From Dendrolimus kikuchii (lineage: Eukaryota; Arthropoda; Insecta; Lepidoptera; Lasiocampidae), in NCBI GenBank assembly GCA_019925095.2, contig CM034412.1:7871501-7935500 (forward strand): a stretch of 64,000 nucleotides of DNA. Direction: 5' to 3'. Each line of letters starts with the position of its first letter. Within the stretch, counting starts at the first letter, position 1. Below, piece by piece: positions 1 to 8,761 of the stretch. The translations under genes were made by a program, and so were the position numbers. Below the pieces are notes generated by a model. The model was given only the letters and a program-made list of their open reading frames with translations. It was not told the DNA's origin and made no database searches.

Positions 1-490
1 GTGTAGTGCTCGTGACGTCATACATATGAATAACGCCACATATTTTCTTGTATATTCTTCCAATCTTCATTTGGGACAGGATTCTTCTTCTTCCTTTGTG
101 GTCTCACTAGACTGGTTCAGTGTAAGAAACCATCAAAGTCGATGACAGTGACGTCATCACTGACGTTAAGCGCTGCGCACTTCTATTTTTCTTCTTCCCG
201 CAGATATTTTCATGACATCGATTCATGTAGCGATTGATCAATATCGTAGGCGCTTTTTCATGTCTTCATTCTCAAATTCCCTTGCATTCCCATTTTTCTT
301 TAAAGGTGAAATGCAAGGCGAAGACCCGGCGCTAATCAGTGCAATATCCTTTTCTTTCTTCGGGAGGCTTCATCAACGCGGCGGTGGCCGCGCCACAGGA
401 AACGAAATTGTGTTCCCTGGTGTCCTCGTTGATCTTCACTTGCATGAATGTGCGCTTATCACAATCTGCGGGGCGCGCGGGTCGCTTCGA
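1..490 (-). mobile_element. 3' continuation of BEL/Pao-like element, non-coding in window
   Basis: This segment lies downstream of the gag-protease stop on the minus strand. I found no reverse transcriptase motif in any minus frame, and stops interrupt all frames. It carries two TGACGTCA palindromes (13-20 and 149-156) like those inside the neighbouring ORF, which suggests it belongs to the same element. Whether pol lies beyond the window edge or is deleted cannot be seen. Confidence 0.4.
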
Positions 491-3253
491 TTAGTACATA
501 AATAGTCGATGTGCCGGCGCGTGGACATTCGTCGGCGGGCGTTTGCTACGCAAGCCCGCACTTGAAGTCGGCTCGTCCACTGATAAGCGCGTGTTACGTA
601 ATTGAAATTGATGATTTCTATCTTCCGTATTTGTTTCATCTTGCGTTTCGTATTTGTTCTTTGCCTTTTTTGCGCCCAGATTTTCAATTTTCTCTCGGGT
701 CCGTGTTCGAGATACGGGAACATGGACCCAGTTGGATGTACACGTCGCTTCCTGTGACGTAACGACGTCTGGCACGACGCAGGACTTCTTGGGCACTTCT
801 TGCGGCTTCGGACTCCGGGGTCCGGTGTCGCTTGTTATGTTGTTCTTCGACTTCTTAGTGCGACGTCGACGCCTCCTTTTCTTTCCACTGCTCCCGCCGG
901 TGGGGGAAGTGGTTGCACACTCGGTGTTGCCCGATGACGTCACACTGCCGTGTTTCTTCGATGCCAATTTTTTCTTCTTTCTTCGCGGGCTGTGTTCACC
1001 ATTAACAATGCTCGCTTGTGAGCATACCACAGCCGGCGATTTGACTGGAGTGCGGCAACCATGTAGCACCCAGCCTAATTGAGTGCGGGAGGCGACCGGT
1101 TGGTCACGGGCTCCTTTTCGCACGTCCTTGGAGATGATTAGGTCCCAATTGTCTTGCCCAATTAGTATCTTCGGTGTAGCCCTTTCGTAGATGAGTACAT
1201 TTTCTATGTCTTGCAGATGTGCACAGCCCTTCACATCGCTCTGGTGAACAGTCTGGCTGAAGAAGCTCATATTTCTTATGGTGCGAGCGTCGCTTAGCGT
1301 ATGCTCTTCCGTTTCATGTGAGCCCCTTATCTTCGTGCTCACTCGCATACTATAGTCATGCGATGACTCCTCGCCGTTGACTCCTTGCATCTTCATGGGG
1401 TCACGTGGTCCTTTAAGACCCAGTTGCTCGGCCAGTTGCGCATCTATAATAGTCACGGTGCTTCCTTCGTCCAACAGTGCGTAAGTGTGACAACTGCCCC
1501 TCGGTCCGGTTATAGCGACCGGGGCCACCTTCAAATAGGCACGTCGTTGATTTCTTCTATCACTGGTAGCACTGTTGATTGCAGACGCTAGCACCTCTCC
1601 AGTCGGTTCTGACGTCACACTCACTGCACTTGGACTCACCTGGGTAGTGACGTCACTTCTTCTCTTATGATGGAGCAGTCGGTGATGACGTAGCTTGCAT
1701 CCTTCCACACCGCAAGCCGGAACGCGGCACGATGATCTTCGATGCTTGCTTTGAAGACACTGGAAACATATTTTATTTTTCTTTGCTATGTCCCAGCGTG
1801 CGTTCACATCGGCGTTGATAAATTTTCGACAATTAATAAGTCGATGATTTTGTTTGCAGGCCGGGCACGCATAGCTGTTTCTGTCTCGCTCACTCCCATT
1901 ATTGACTATGTGCACATGTTCCGTCCTTCTCTGCGATAGTGTTGTCTCGCTCTGACACTCGATTGGGGCGTACGCAGCACATTTGTCGGCCTCTTTATTT
2001 AAAAATATGGCGAGTTTCTTCAATTCTGGAACCCCTTCAAGTTTCGTGGATGCGTAGTCGTACCACTTGTTCTTCAGAATTGGTGATAGTTTTTCTACGA
2101 TAAGGCGAAGCATCTCTGGGCTATGTAGATACTGCGGCTTGTTCAACACTTCAATTGTTGCGACGACGTTAGCCATCTTGTTGGCAAATACACATAAGTC
2201 CCGAGGGCTGTCGGTGACTCGTGGCAACGTTCTAATTTTTTCCATTTCCCCCAGCACAAGAGCATCTGGACGGCCAAATCTTCTTTCTAATGCCTTCATA
2301 ATTTCCTCAGGCCCTGTCTGCGAAATCAGCAGGGCGCTGACGGCTTCTAAAGCGGCTCCCTTCAGGCTTTTCCGCAGGCGCGCGACGTTCTCCATACATG
2401 TGAAGCTCCCTTCAGACTCCCGGAATGCTCCCTGGAATGACAGCCATTCGCTGCTCTGTCCGTTGAAGGTTGGGAGTTCTTGTATATATTGTTGCGCCTG
2501 CCTTGTGCTTGATCGTACCGCCTCGGCGAGCGCTTCAGCCAGTGACGTCATATCCATGACGTTAGAACGTGCAGGCGGGCCTTGTTCTAAGACCCGTTGT
2601 TCGCGTGCCATATTCCCGACGCGAGCGTCCTGTCCACATTCATCCATTTGTTCCTGCTTGCTGGCATGCGCAAGTGAGGCGGGGGGTTGCGGGGTGAGAT
2701 GTGGTTCTTGCGCTTTCGGCAGCCTCTCGAACCACATATCAATTCTTCTTGATGGTAGTTCGCTTTCTTCGATGACGTCACCCATATCCGTTAATTCTAA
2801 ACGAATTCTACTTAATCTGGCTTGTTCCTTTTCAATAGCCGCCTCTAATAATTTTATTCTTAGGGTAGCCAGATTTTCTTTCGCCTCTAACTCGGCGAAC
2901 TGCTTTTGTGACGTCGTAGAATGGCGTGATGGTGACCTTGAGCATTTTTGAGTGCGTTCTATTTTGCAAGAGACATCTTGCGACCCTAGTGATGGCTGGG
3001 TCTGGGTACCCAAAACAGAGAGAGGGTGTTGTGTCGTTGCTTTTACTGTCGTTGCTTTTACTGTCGTTGCTTTTACGGTCGTTGCTTTTACTGTCGTTGC
3101 TTTTACTGATGTTGCTTTTACTGACGTTGCTTTTACTAAACCCGTCTCTGTTTTGGGCCCAGTCATGACACCACTAGAAGTTGCTATCTCTGTCGCACTC
3201 TTCTTGCTCGCCTGCGCAGCATTCTTCTCGATTCTGCTTCTAGTACTCGGCAT
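491..3253 (-). CDS. BEL/Pao-type retrotransposon gag-protease polyprotein (920 aa)
   Basis: Intact ORF read from ATG at 3253 to a stop at 491. Residues 40-74 are seven VKAT[S/T] repeats. Residues about 115-156 look like a coiled coil (ELEAKENLATLRIKLLEAAI). Residues about 257-420 resemble the gag domain DUF1759 of BEL/Pao elements (PTFNGQSSEWLSF...). Two zinc-knuckle-like Cys/His clusters follow (CPACKQNHRLINC at 463-475, CFQCLQSKHRRSSC at 497-510). A DUF1758-type retroviral-like aspartic protease comes next, with LLDEGSTVTII at 593-603 and ILIGQDNWDLI at 697-707. In autonomous BEL elements reverse transcriptase follows the protease. Here the last 160 residues are instead Lys/Arg-rich (KKKK near 759, RRRRRR near 793) and low-complexity. 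The frame is uninterrupted, so the copy is either young or selected. Family assignment is strong; non-autonomous status is inferred. Confidence 0.85.
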   Translation of the reverse strand: MPSTRSRIEKNAAQASKKSATEIATSSGVMTGPKTETGLVKATSVKATSVKATTVKATTVKATTVKATTVKATTQHPLSVLGTQTQPSLGSQDVSCKIERTQKCSRSPSRHSTTSQKQFAELEAKENLATLRIKLLEAAIEKEQARLSRIRLELTDMGDVIEESELPSRRIDMWFERLPKAQEPHLTPQPPASLAHASKQEQMDECGQDARVGNMAREQRVLEQGPPARSNVMDMTSLAEALAEAVRSSTRQAQQYIQELPTFNGQSSEWLSFQGAFRESEGSFTCMENVARLRKSLKGAALEAVSALLISQTGPEEIMKALERRFGRPDALVLGEMEKIRTLPRVTDSPRDLCVFANKMANVVATIEVLNKPQYLHSPEMLRLIVEKLSPILKNKWYDYASTKLEGVPELKKLAIFLNKEADKCAAYAPIECQSETTLSQRRTEHVHIVNNGSERDRNSYACPACKQNHRLINCRKFINADVNARWDIAKKNKICFQCLQSKHRRSSCRVPACGVEGCKLRHHRLLHHKRRSDVTTQVSPSAVSVTSEPTGEVLASAINSATSDRRNQRRAYLKVAPVAITGPRGSCHTYALLDEGSTVTIIDAQLAEQLGLKGPRDPMKMQGVNGEESSHDYSMRVSTKIRGSHETEEHTLSDARTIRNMSFFSQTVHQSDVKGCAHLQDIENVLIYERATPKILIGQDNWDLIISKDVRKGARDQPVASRTQLGWVLHGCRTPVKSPAVVCSQASIVNGEHSPRRKKKKLASKKHGSVTSSGNTECATTSPTGGSSGKKRRRRRRTKKSKNNITSDTGPRSPKPQEVPKKSCVVPDVVTSQEATCTSNWVHVPVSRTRTREKIENLGAKKAKNKYETQDETNTEDRNHQFQLRNTRLSVDEPTSSAGLRSKRPPTNVHAPAHRLFMY
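3032..3136 (-). repeat. 15-bp coding minisatellite, 7 copies
   Basis: On the plus strand the unit reads GTCGTTGCTTTTACT with single-base variants, seven times in a row. On the minus strand it encodes VKATS twice then VKATT five times near the N-terminus of the gag ORF. Because the unit is a multiple of three, copy number can change without breaking the frame. Confidence 0.9.
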
Positions 3254-3299
3254 GCTTCAGTTCTTCCAATACGGCTCGAAGCTGACCAGACGATGTTGG

Positions 3300-3555
3300 T
3301 GTTGCAGTGGACTGTAGGACTGTAGAGGGTTGGTCGCTGGTTCGGGTAACCGATTTTCCGAAATGAAAACAACCGAAAACGATGCTACGGGAGGCTTCGA
3401 CTTCGTTGGCGTCGGCGGGAGGGAGCTTCTTCTTATGAACTGCGAACGAACTAACGAACTACTCACGAACTACAAACGAACTACAAAAATGCGCCCCAAA
3501 GGCGTCCTATATTTATAGAGGCTACCTCCGCCGACCCCTCGCTTCGTCGTAACAC
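3300..3555 (-). mobile_element. Putative 5' LTR and leader of the BEL/Pao-like element
   Basis: On the minus strand a TGTTACGACGAAGCGAGGGG start at 3555 is followed by a TATAAATATA box (3517-3508). A candidate right end GCAACA lies at 3305-3300, about 45 bp before the gag ATG, giving TGTT...AACA ends. No second LTR exists in the window, so the boundaries rest on the TG/CA rule and promoter position only. Confidence 0.5.
3508..3517 (-). promoter_or_regulatory. TATA box of minus-strand LTR
   Basis: TATAAATATA on the minus strand, about 40 bp inside the putative LTR start and about 255 bp before the gag ATG. It is positioned as the core promoter of the BEL-like transcript. Confidence 0.5.
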
Positions 3556-3669
3556 CCCCTTTACTTTATTTCCTTAATTTTACATACATTAAGCCTTATG
3601 TTAACTTACCACTATCATACATTTTGGTACACCCTAGATCTTAGTACATTTCGAGGGTCCTTACACAGT

Positions 3670-4088
3670 TGTGACCCATGGTTTTTGTTAGCGGGACGTC
3701 GTAATGGGCGTTTACCTCGCCCCCCGCTTCATTAGTATAAATATAAAGCGCTGAGCGCCCTTACCATTACCTCATTACAAAAACGTGCGCTGTCGAGCGC
3801 GGACCTCTGCCTGCACTATCATTATGGCCTACTCGCGTTCGGAGTAGGCAGTAGTGCAGGCATACCTCACGGATCCCGGGCTCCGGTTGCGTTCTGCAGT
3901 CCCGTAGCCCGGTTTCCGCTACCCTTTTGGGTCCCGGGTTCCAGGCGGCGTTCTGCACGCCTGTAACCCGGTTCCCTTTACATGCTGAGTCCCGGGCTCC
4001 AGGCGGCGTTCTGCACGCCCGTAGCCCGGTCTCATTTACCGGGATCTAATAGGGTCCTACTTTCAATAAAAGGCACAACGCTACAACA
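3670..4088 (+). mobile_element. LTR-like block, plus strand (possible solo LTR)
   Basis: Starts TGTGACCC and ends CTACAACA (TG...CA), with a TATA box TATAAATATAAA at 3736-3747 and a polyadenylation signal AATAAA at 4065-4070, in correct LTR order. It is more GC-rich than its surroundings. No clear target-site duplication was found and no internal coding region follows, so a solo or decayed LTR is the best guess. Another promoter-bearing retroposon is possible. Confidence 0.35.
3874..4047 (+). repeat. Three 58-bp tandem repeats (CCCGGG-bearing)
   Basis: TCCCGGG begins at 3874, 3932 and 3990, an exact 58-bp period. Each unit continues with a GCGTTCTGCA motif and a GTAGCCCGG or GTAACCCGG motif. 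The array lies between the TATA box and poly(A) signal of the LTR-like block. Confidence 0.8.
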
Positions 4089-4203
4089 TTTATTTCCTAG
4101 TGAGTTAAGGCTTATTACATTTTATATTCAATTCTTATTCTTATAATTTATTTATTTAATTTCAAATTAATAACGGTTAAAAATAAACTATATCTATCTC
4201 AGT

Positions 4204-4302
4204 CCGACCCGTCTCTTTCCTGCGCCTAACGGTCGCGTCTACATAGTCTATGAGGCTTAGCAAATTATACCTATGTTCTTATCGCCTATTGAGACGGGTC
4301 GG
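4204..4302. repeat. Perfect 12-bp inverted repeat
   Basis: CCGACCCGTCTC at 4204-4215 and its exact reverse complement at 4291-4302, with a 75-bp spacer. It may mark the ends of a very short inverted-repeat element. No family is recognised. Confidence 0.5.
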
Positions 4303-4697
4303 TGAGTTTCATACATTGTGTTCGTCGTCGTCAACATATACCAATAATACCAAATTCGACTATAGAAACCTATTTTATTATATAAATATGCTGGAGAGAA
4401 CATTTTCCTTATTCTTTTAATTATGTAGATTATTGTACCATTTGACCGTATAAATAACAGATTAGAATTGGGGAATAGTCACTATCCTAAGAATTATCTC
4501 ATGGTTCCATTTACTTTTTTGGGATTTTATGTCATCGGAGATTGCGTCTTCGATAGCCCTCGCTTCGTATAAAAAACTATTAATATCACTAATATTGTCT
4601 CTAGGTAATCGTTTTATCTGTTTGCTTGTACGGGCAGCACTAATTGAGCACTAAATTATTAGCTGATGTGCCTCTCGCTCCAACTGTCTCATAGCGC

Positions 4698-7152
4698 GGT
4701 CACGAATAGTACACTGCTAGCTTAATTAAAAGTTAGCAGTGTTCTCATTTTTAGTCCACCTATCTAAGCACCAAATATCTGTTATCAGCATTAAATTAGC
4801 ACTAAATAAACACTAAATTTTGATATATAAAACGAGTGATTCTGCCGACGGTCACGGATAGTACACTACTAGCTTAATTAAAAGTAAGCAATGTTCTCAT
4901 TTTTAGTCCACCTATCACAGCACCAAATATCTGTTGTCAGCACTAAATTAGCACTAAATGAGCACTAAATTTTGATATATAAAACGAGTGATTCTGCCGA
5001 CAGTCACGACGGTCACGAATAGTACACTGCTAGCTTAATTAAAAGCTAGCAGTGTTCTCGTTTTTAGTCCACCTACCACAGCACTAAATGTCTGTTATCA
5101 GCACTAAATTAGCACTAAATGAGCACTAAAGTTTGATATATAAAACGAGTGATTCTGCCGACGGTCACGAATAATACACTGCTAGCTTAATTAAAAGCTA
5201 GCAGTGTTCTCGTTTTTAGTCCACCTATCACAGCACTAAATGTCTGTTATCAGCACTAAATTAGCACTAAATTTTGATATTTAAAACGAGTGATTCTGCC
5301 GACGGTCACGAATAGTGCACTGCTAGCTTAATGAAAAGTTAGCAGTGTTCTCATTTTTAGTCCACCTATCACAGCACCAAATATCTGTTATCAGCACTAA
5401 ATTAGCACTAAATGAGCACTAAATTTTGATATATAAAAGGAGTGATTCTGCCGACAGTCACGACGGTCACGAATAGTACACTGCTAGCTTAATTAAAAGC
5501 TAGCAGTGTTCTCGTTTTTAGTCCACCTATCACAGCACTAAATGTCTGTTATCAGCACTAAATTAGCACTAAATGAGCACTAAATTTTGATATATAAAAC
5601 GAGTGATTCTGCCGACGGTCACGAATAGTGCACTGCTAGCTTAATGAAAAGTTAGCAGTGTTCTCATTTTTAGTCCACCTATCACAGCACCAAATATCTG
5701 TTATCAGCACTAAATTAGCACTAAATGAGCACTAAATTTTGATATATAAAACGAGTGATTCTGCCGACAGTCACGACGGTCACGAATAGTACACTGCTAG
5801 CTTAATTAAAAGCTAGCAGTGTTCTCGTTTTTAGTCCACCTACCACAGCACTAAATGTCTGTTATCAGCACTAAATTAGCACTAAATGAGCACTAAATTT
5901 TGATATATAAAACGATTGATTCTGCCGATGGTCACGGATAGTACACTGCTAGCTTAATTAAAAGTTAGCAGTGTTCTCATTTTTAGTCCACCTATCACAG
6001 CACCAAATATCTGTCGTCAGCACTAAATTAGCACTAAATAAGCACTAAATTTTGATATATAAAACGAGTGATTCTGCCGACAGTCACGACGGTCACGAAT
6101 AGTACACTGCTAGCTTAATTAAAAGCTAGCAGTGTTCTCATTTTTAGTCCACCTATCTAAGCACCAAATATCTGTTATCAGCATTAAATTAGCACTAAAT
6201 AAACACTAAATTTTGATATATAAAACGAGTGATTCTGCCGACGGTCACGGATAGTACACTACTAGCTTAATTAAAAGTAAGCAATGTTCTCATTTTTAGT
6301 CCACCTATCACAGCACCAAATATCTGTTGTCAGCACTAAATTAGCACTAAATATTGATATATAAAACGAGTGATTCTGCCGACGGTCACGGATAGTACAC
6401 TGCTAGCTTAATTAAAAGTTAGCAGTGTTCTCATTTTTAGTCCACTTATCACAGCACCAAATCACTGTTATCAGCACTAAATTAGCACTAAATGAGCACT
6501 AAAGTTTGATATATAAAACGAGTGATTCTGCCGACGGTCACGAATAGTACACTGCTAGCTTAATTAAAAGCTAGCAGTGTTCTCGTTTTTAGTCCACCTA
6601 TCACAGCACTAAATGTCTGTTATCAGCACTAAATTAGCACTAAATGAGCACTAAATTTTGATATATAAAACGAGTGATTCTGCCGACGGTCACGAATAGT
6701 GCACTGCTAGCTTAATGAAAAGTTAGCAGTGTTCTCATTTTTAGTCCACCTATCACAGCACCAAATATCTGTTATCAGCACTAAATTAGCACTAAATGAG
6801 CACTAAATTTTGATATATAAAACGAGTGATTCTGCCGACAGTCACGACGGTCACGAATAGTACACTGCTAGCTTAATTAAAAGCTAGCAGTGTTCTCGTT
6901 TTTAGTCCACCTACCACAGCACTAAATGTCTGTTATCAGCACTAAATTAGCACTAAATGAGCACTAAATTTTGATATATAAAACGATTTATTCTGCCGAT
7001 GGTCACGGATAGTACACTGCTAGCTTAATTAAAAGTTAGCAGTGTTCTCATTTTTAGTCCACCTATCACAGCACCAAATATCTGTTGTCAGCACTAAATT
7101 AGCACTAAATGAGCACTACATTTTGATATATAAAACGAGTGATTCTGCCGAC
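4698..7152. repeat. Satellite array, 16 units of 141/152/161 bp with internal hairpins
   Basis: GGTCACG marks unit starts at 4698, 4850, 5011, 5163, 5304, 5465, 5617, 5778, 5930, 6091, 6243, 6384, 6536, 6688, 6849 and 7001. The basic unit is 152 bp. The 161-bp form has a 9-bp CAGTCACGA-type insertion; the 141-bp form lacks one 11-bp GAGCACTAAAT. Each unit has an imperfect or perfect hairpin: the best copies have arms ACACTGCTAGCTT and AAGCTAGCAGTGT around AATTAA. Each also has two or three copies of an 11-bp GCACTAAAT motif, a TATATAAAA stretch and a conserved GTGATTCTGCCGAC end. Variants recur at multi-unit distances. No ORF. It could be an independent satellite or the repeat core of a non-autonomous DNA element. 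Confidence 0.95.
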
Positions 7153-7178
7153 TTGACCTTTCTAGCTTTACAGACGTG

Positions 7179-7219
7179 ATCCCAGGCCTCGAAGCGAAAG
7201 CTTCGAACGCAACTGGGAT
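7179..7219. other. Two-stem foldback at the satellite edge
   Basis: Outer arms ATCCCAG (7179-7185) and CTGGGAT (7213-7219) enclose an inner stem CGAAGC (7190-7195)/GCTTCG (7200-7205) closed by GAAA. It starts 27 bp after the last satellite unit and may be the terminal hairpin of the element carrying the array. Confidence 0.4.
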
Positions 7220-8190
7220 TTAACAATGATGATGGTGATAATAGAATTGTTAATATAGGTAACAAGAAAAACGAAACACGTTTTAATCTTAAAAATTTAT
7301 TTTGTAAAAAAATAAAAATGATTCCAAGAACAAAACACGACAGATTAAAATTGTGATCATACAATTATTTATAATATTATTAAGTATCGCGTACAATAAA
7401 AGGCACTCCGTATATGCGATATTTTCAAAATTCTTAAAGTCAATATATATTTACATGAGCCAAACAACAGACAGCAACAGGCGTTAACTACATACGAATA
7501 TATCTGAATTGAGAATTTGATTGTAACTCATTTTAAAGTCTTTAATTTGTAATTTGCGGCCAGCTTTTGAAAAACTGACAAAATATCACCAACACAAAGT
7601 TAAAATATCCAAGATCGAAACTACTTTGGCGCCCTCTGTTCAGCAATAGTAATGTAGTATTTAGGAAGCATGTTCAAATTTACAACGTATTTTTTTTTAC
7701 TAGGGTTTTCATTTGTAATACTATTGAATAACTTCACCAACAAAGTAATTCGTTTGGCCATTTCAGTTCCTCGAATGCCTCTACTACATCTGAGATAATG
7801 TTAGTGATTGAGGCACGCAGTTGTAGCCAAGGCTTTACGTCATTTGTGACGCGACATTATTAATGACGTTGACATTGACAGCTAAATCACGTATACACAC
7901 TAATGAGGTTACGTTATTTTTTAACGCTATAACATTTGGACACAGTCAAAGCAATTTATTTCTTTTAAACATTGACATTTTTGTAGATGTAATGCTAACT
8001 AACCTGTAAGATGGGCTAGTTACATGTTTTGCCTTCGACAGGTATACAATTTTTTTGTAGTTTCTGTTATAAGCCATTTATAGTACTAATGATCAGTCAC
8101 TAACACTAACGCAGATGCATCAGGGGCAAAATAAAGAATCCAATTGTTACAGATTTATTTTGAGTAGGTGACAAGTGTTACATTTATTAC
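7220..8190. other. AT-rich stretch, nothing recognised
   Basis: No convincing ORF, splice-bounded exon, RNA gene or repeat boundary was seen here. Confidence 0.5.
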
Positions 8191-8282
8191 CCGCGCAGAA
8201 GACTTGCCGATGACCAATCCTCCCGTTACCTATGATGGCGATCCGTACTCATCTAGGCTGATCATTGGCAAACCTTCTCTTG
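8191..8282. mobile_element. Diverged MITE copy (GCGCAGAAGGTTTGCCGAT family)
   Basis: Left end CGCGCAGAAGACTTGCCGATG and right end TGATCATTGGCAAACCTTCT are related inverted repeats. They match the ends of the better copies at 46163-46323 and 46863-46992. The interior is short and diverged. Confidence 0.55.
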
Positions 8283-8290
8283 AAACTAAT

Positions 8291-8761
8291 TACAGTGTAA
8301 ACTCCATGTAACGTCACTCGATTTAACGACAAACTCCCTTAAGAGTCGAAATCACTTGGCTTTCGTTGGTTTAGCTCGTCTTACACCCACTCTCAATAAC
8401 GACAACAATTAAATAATAATAAGTAACTTTTAAGTTGCCATAATTAGTAAAAACTGCGCAACTGTATACGTTCTTTTATCCCTTTATTATCCTAGCTCGT
8501 AAACTCGACTGTCGGCATCATGCATACAGAAATTTCTTAGATATTCCGAAATACCGACATTTCTAAGTACTTCCTTTATCACCAAAATGCTTCAATATCG
8601 CAAGATACGAATAAATTAAGTAAAAAAATACAACAAAATTACTGGAGCAGCAAACGACGTCAGACAAAAATAACAGTCTTCTCTCCATTTAACGACAACT
8701 CTCTATAACGCCATAAAATGTGCTGTGCATTCAGTGTTGTTATAATAGAATTTACACTGTA
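8291..8761. mobile_element. Tc1/pogo-like non-autonomous element, 471 bp
   Basis: TACAGTGTAAACTCCATG at the left and the inverted AGAATTTACACTGTA at the right give CAGTGTAAA ends flanked by TA, typical of Tc1/mariner/pogo insertions. Sub-terminal motifs ATTTAACGACAA (8321-8332) and ATTTAACGACAA (8687-8698) recur. No transposase ORF. Confidence 0.6.

Noticed and set aside
212..3317. Several plus-strand open frames (for example 2067-2951, 294 codons)
   Set aside because: They lie opposite the BEL-like gag-protease ORF, and their sequences show no domain of their own.
4698..7152. CRISPR-like array
   Set aside because: Units are contiguous and similar throughout with no unique spacers, and the context is eukaryotic. 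It is a satellite.
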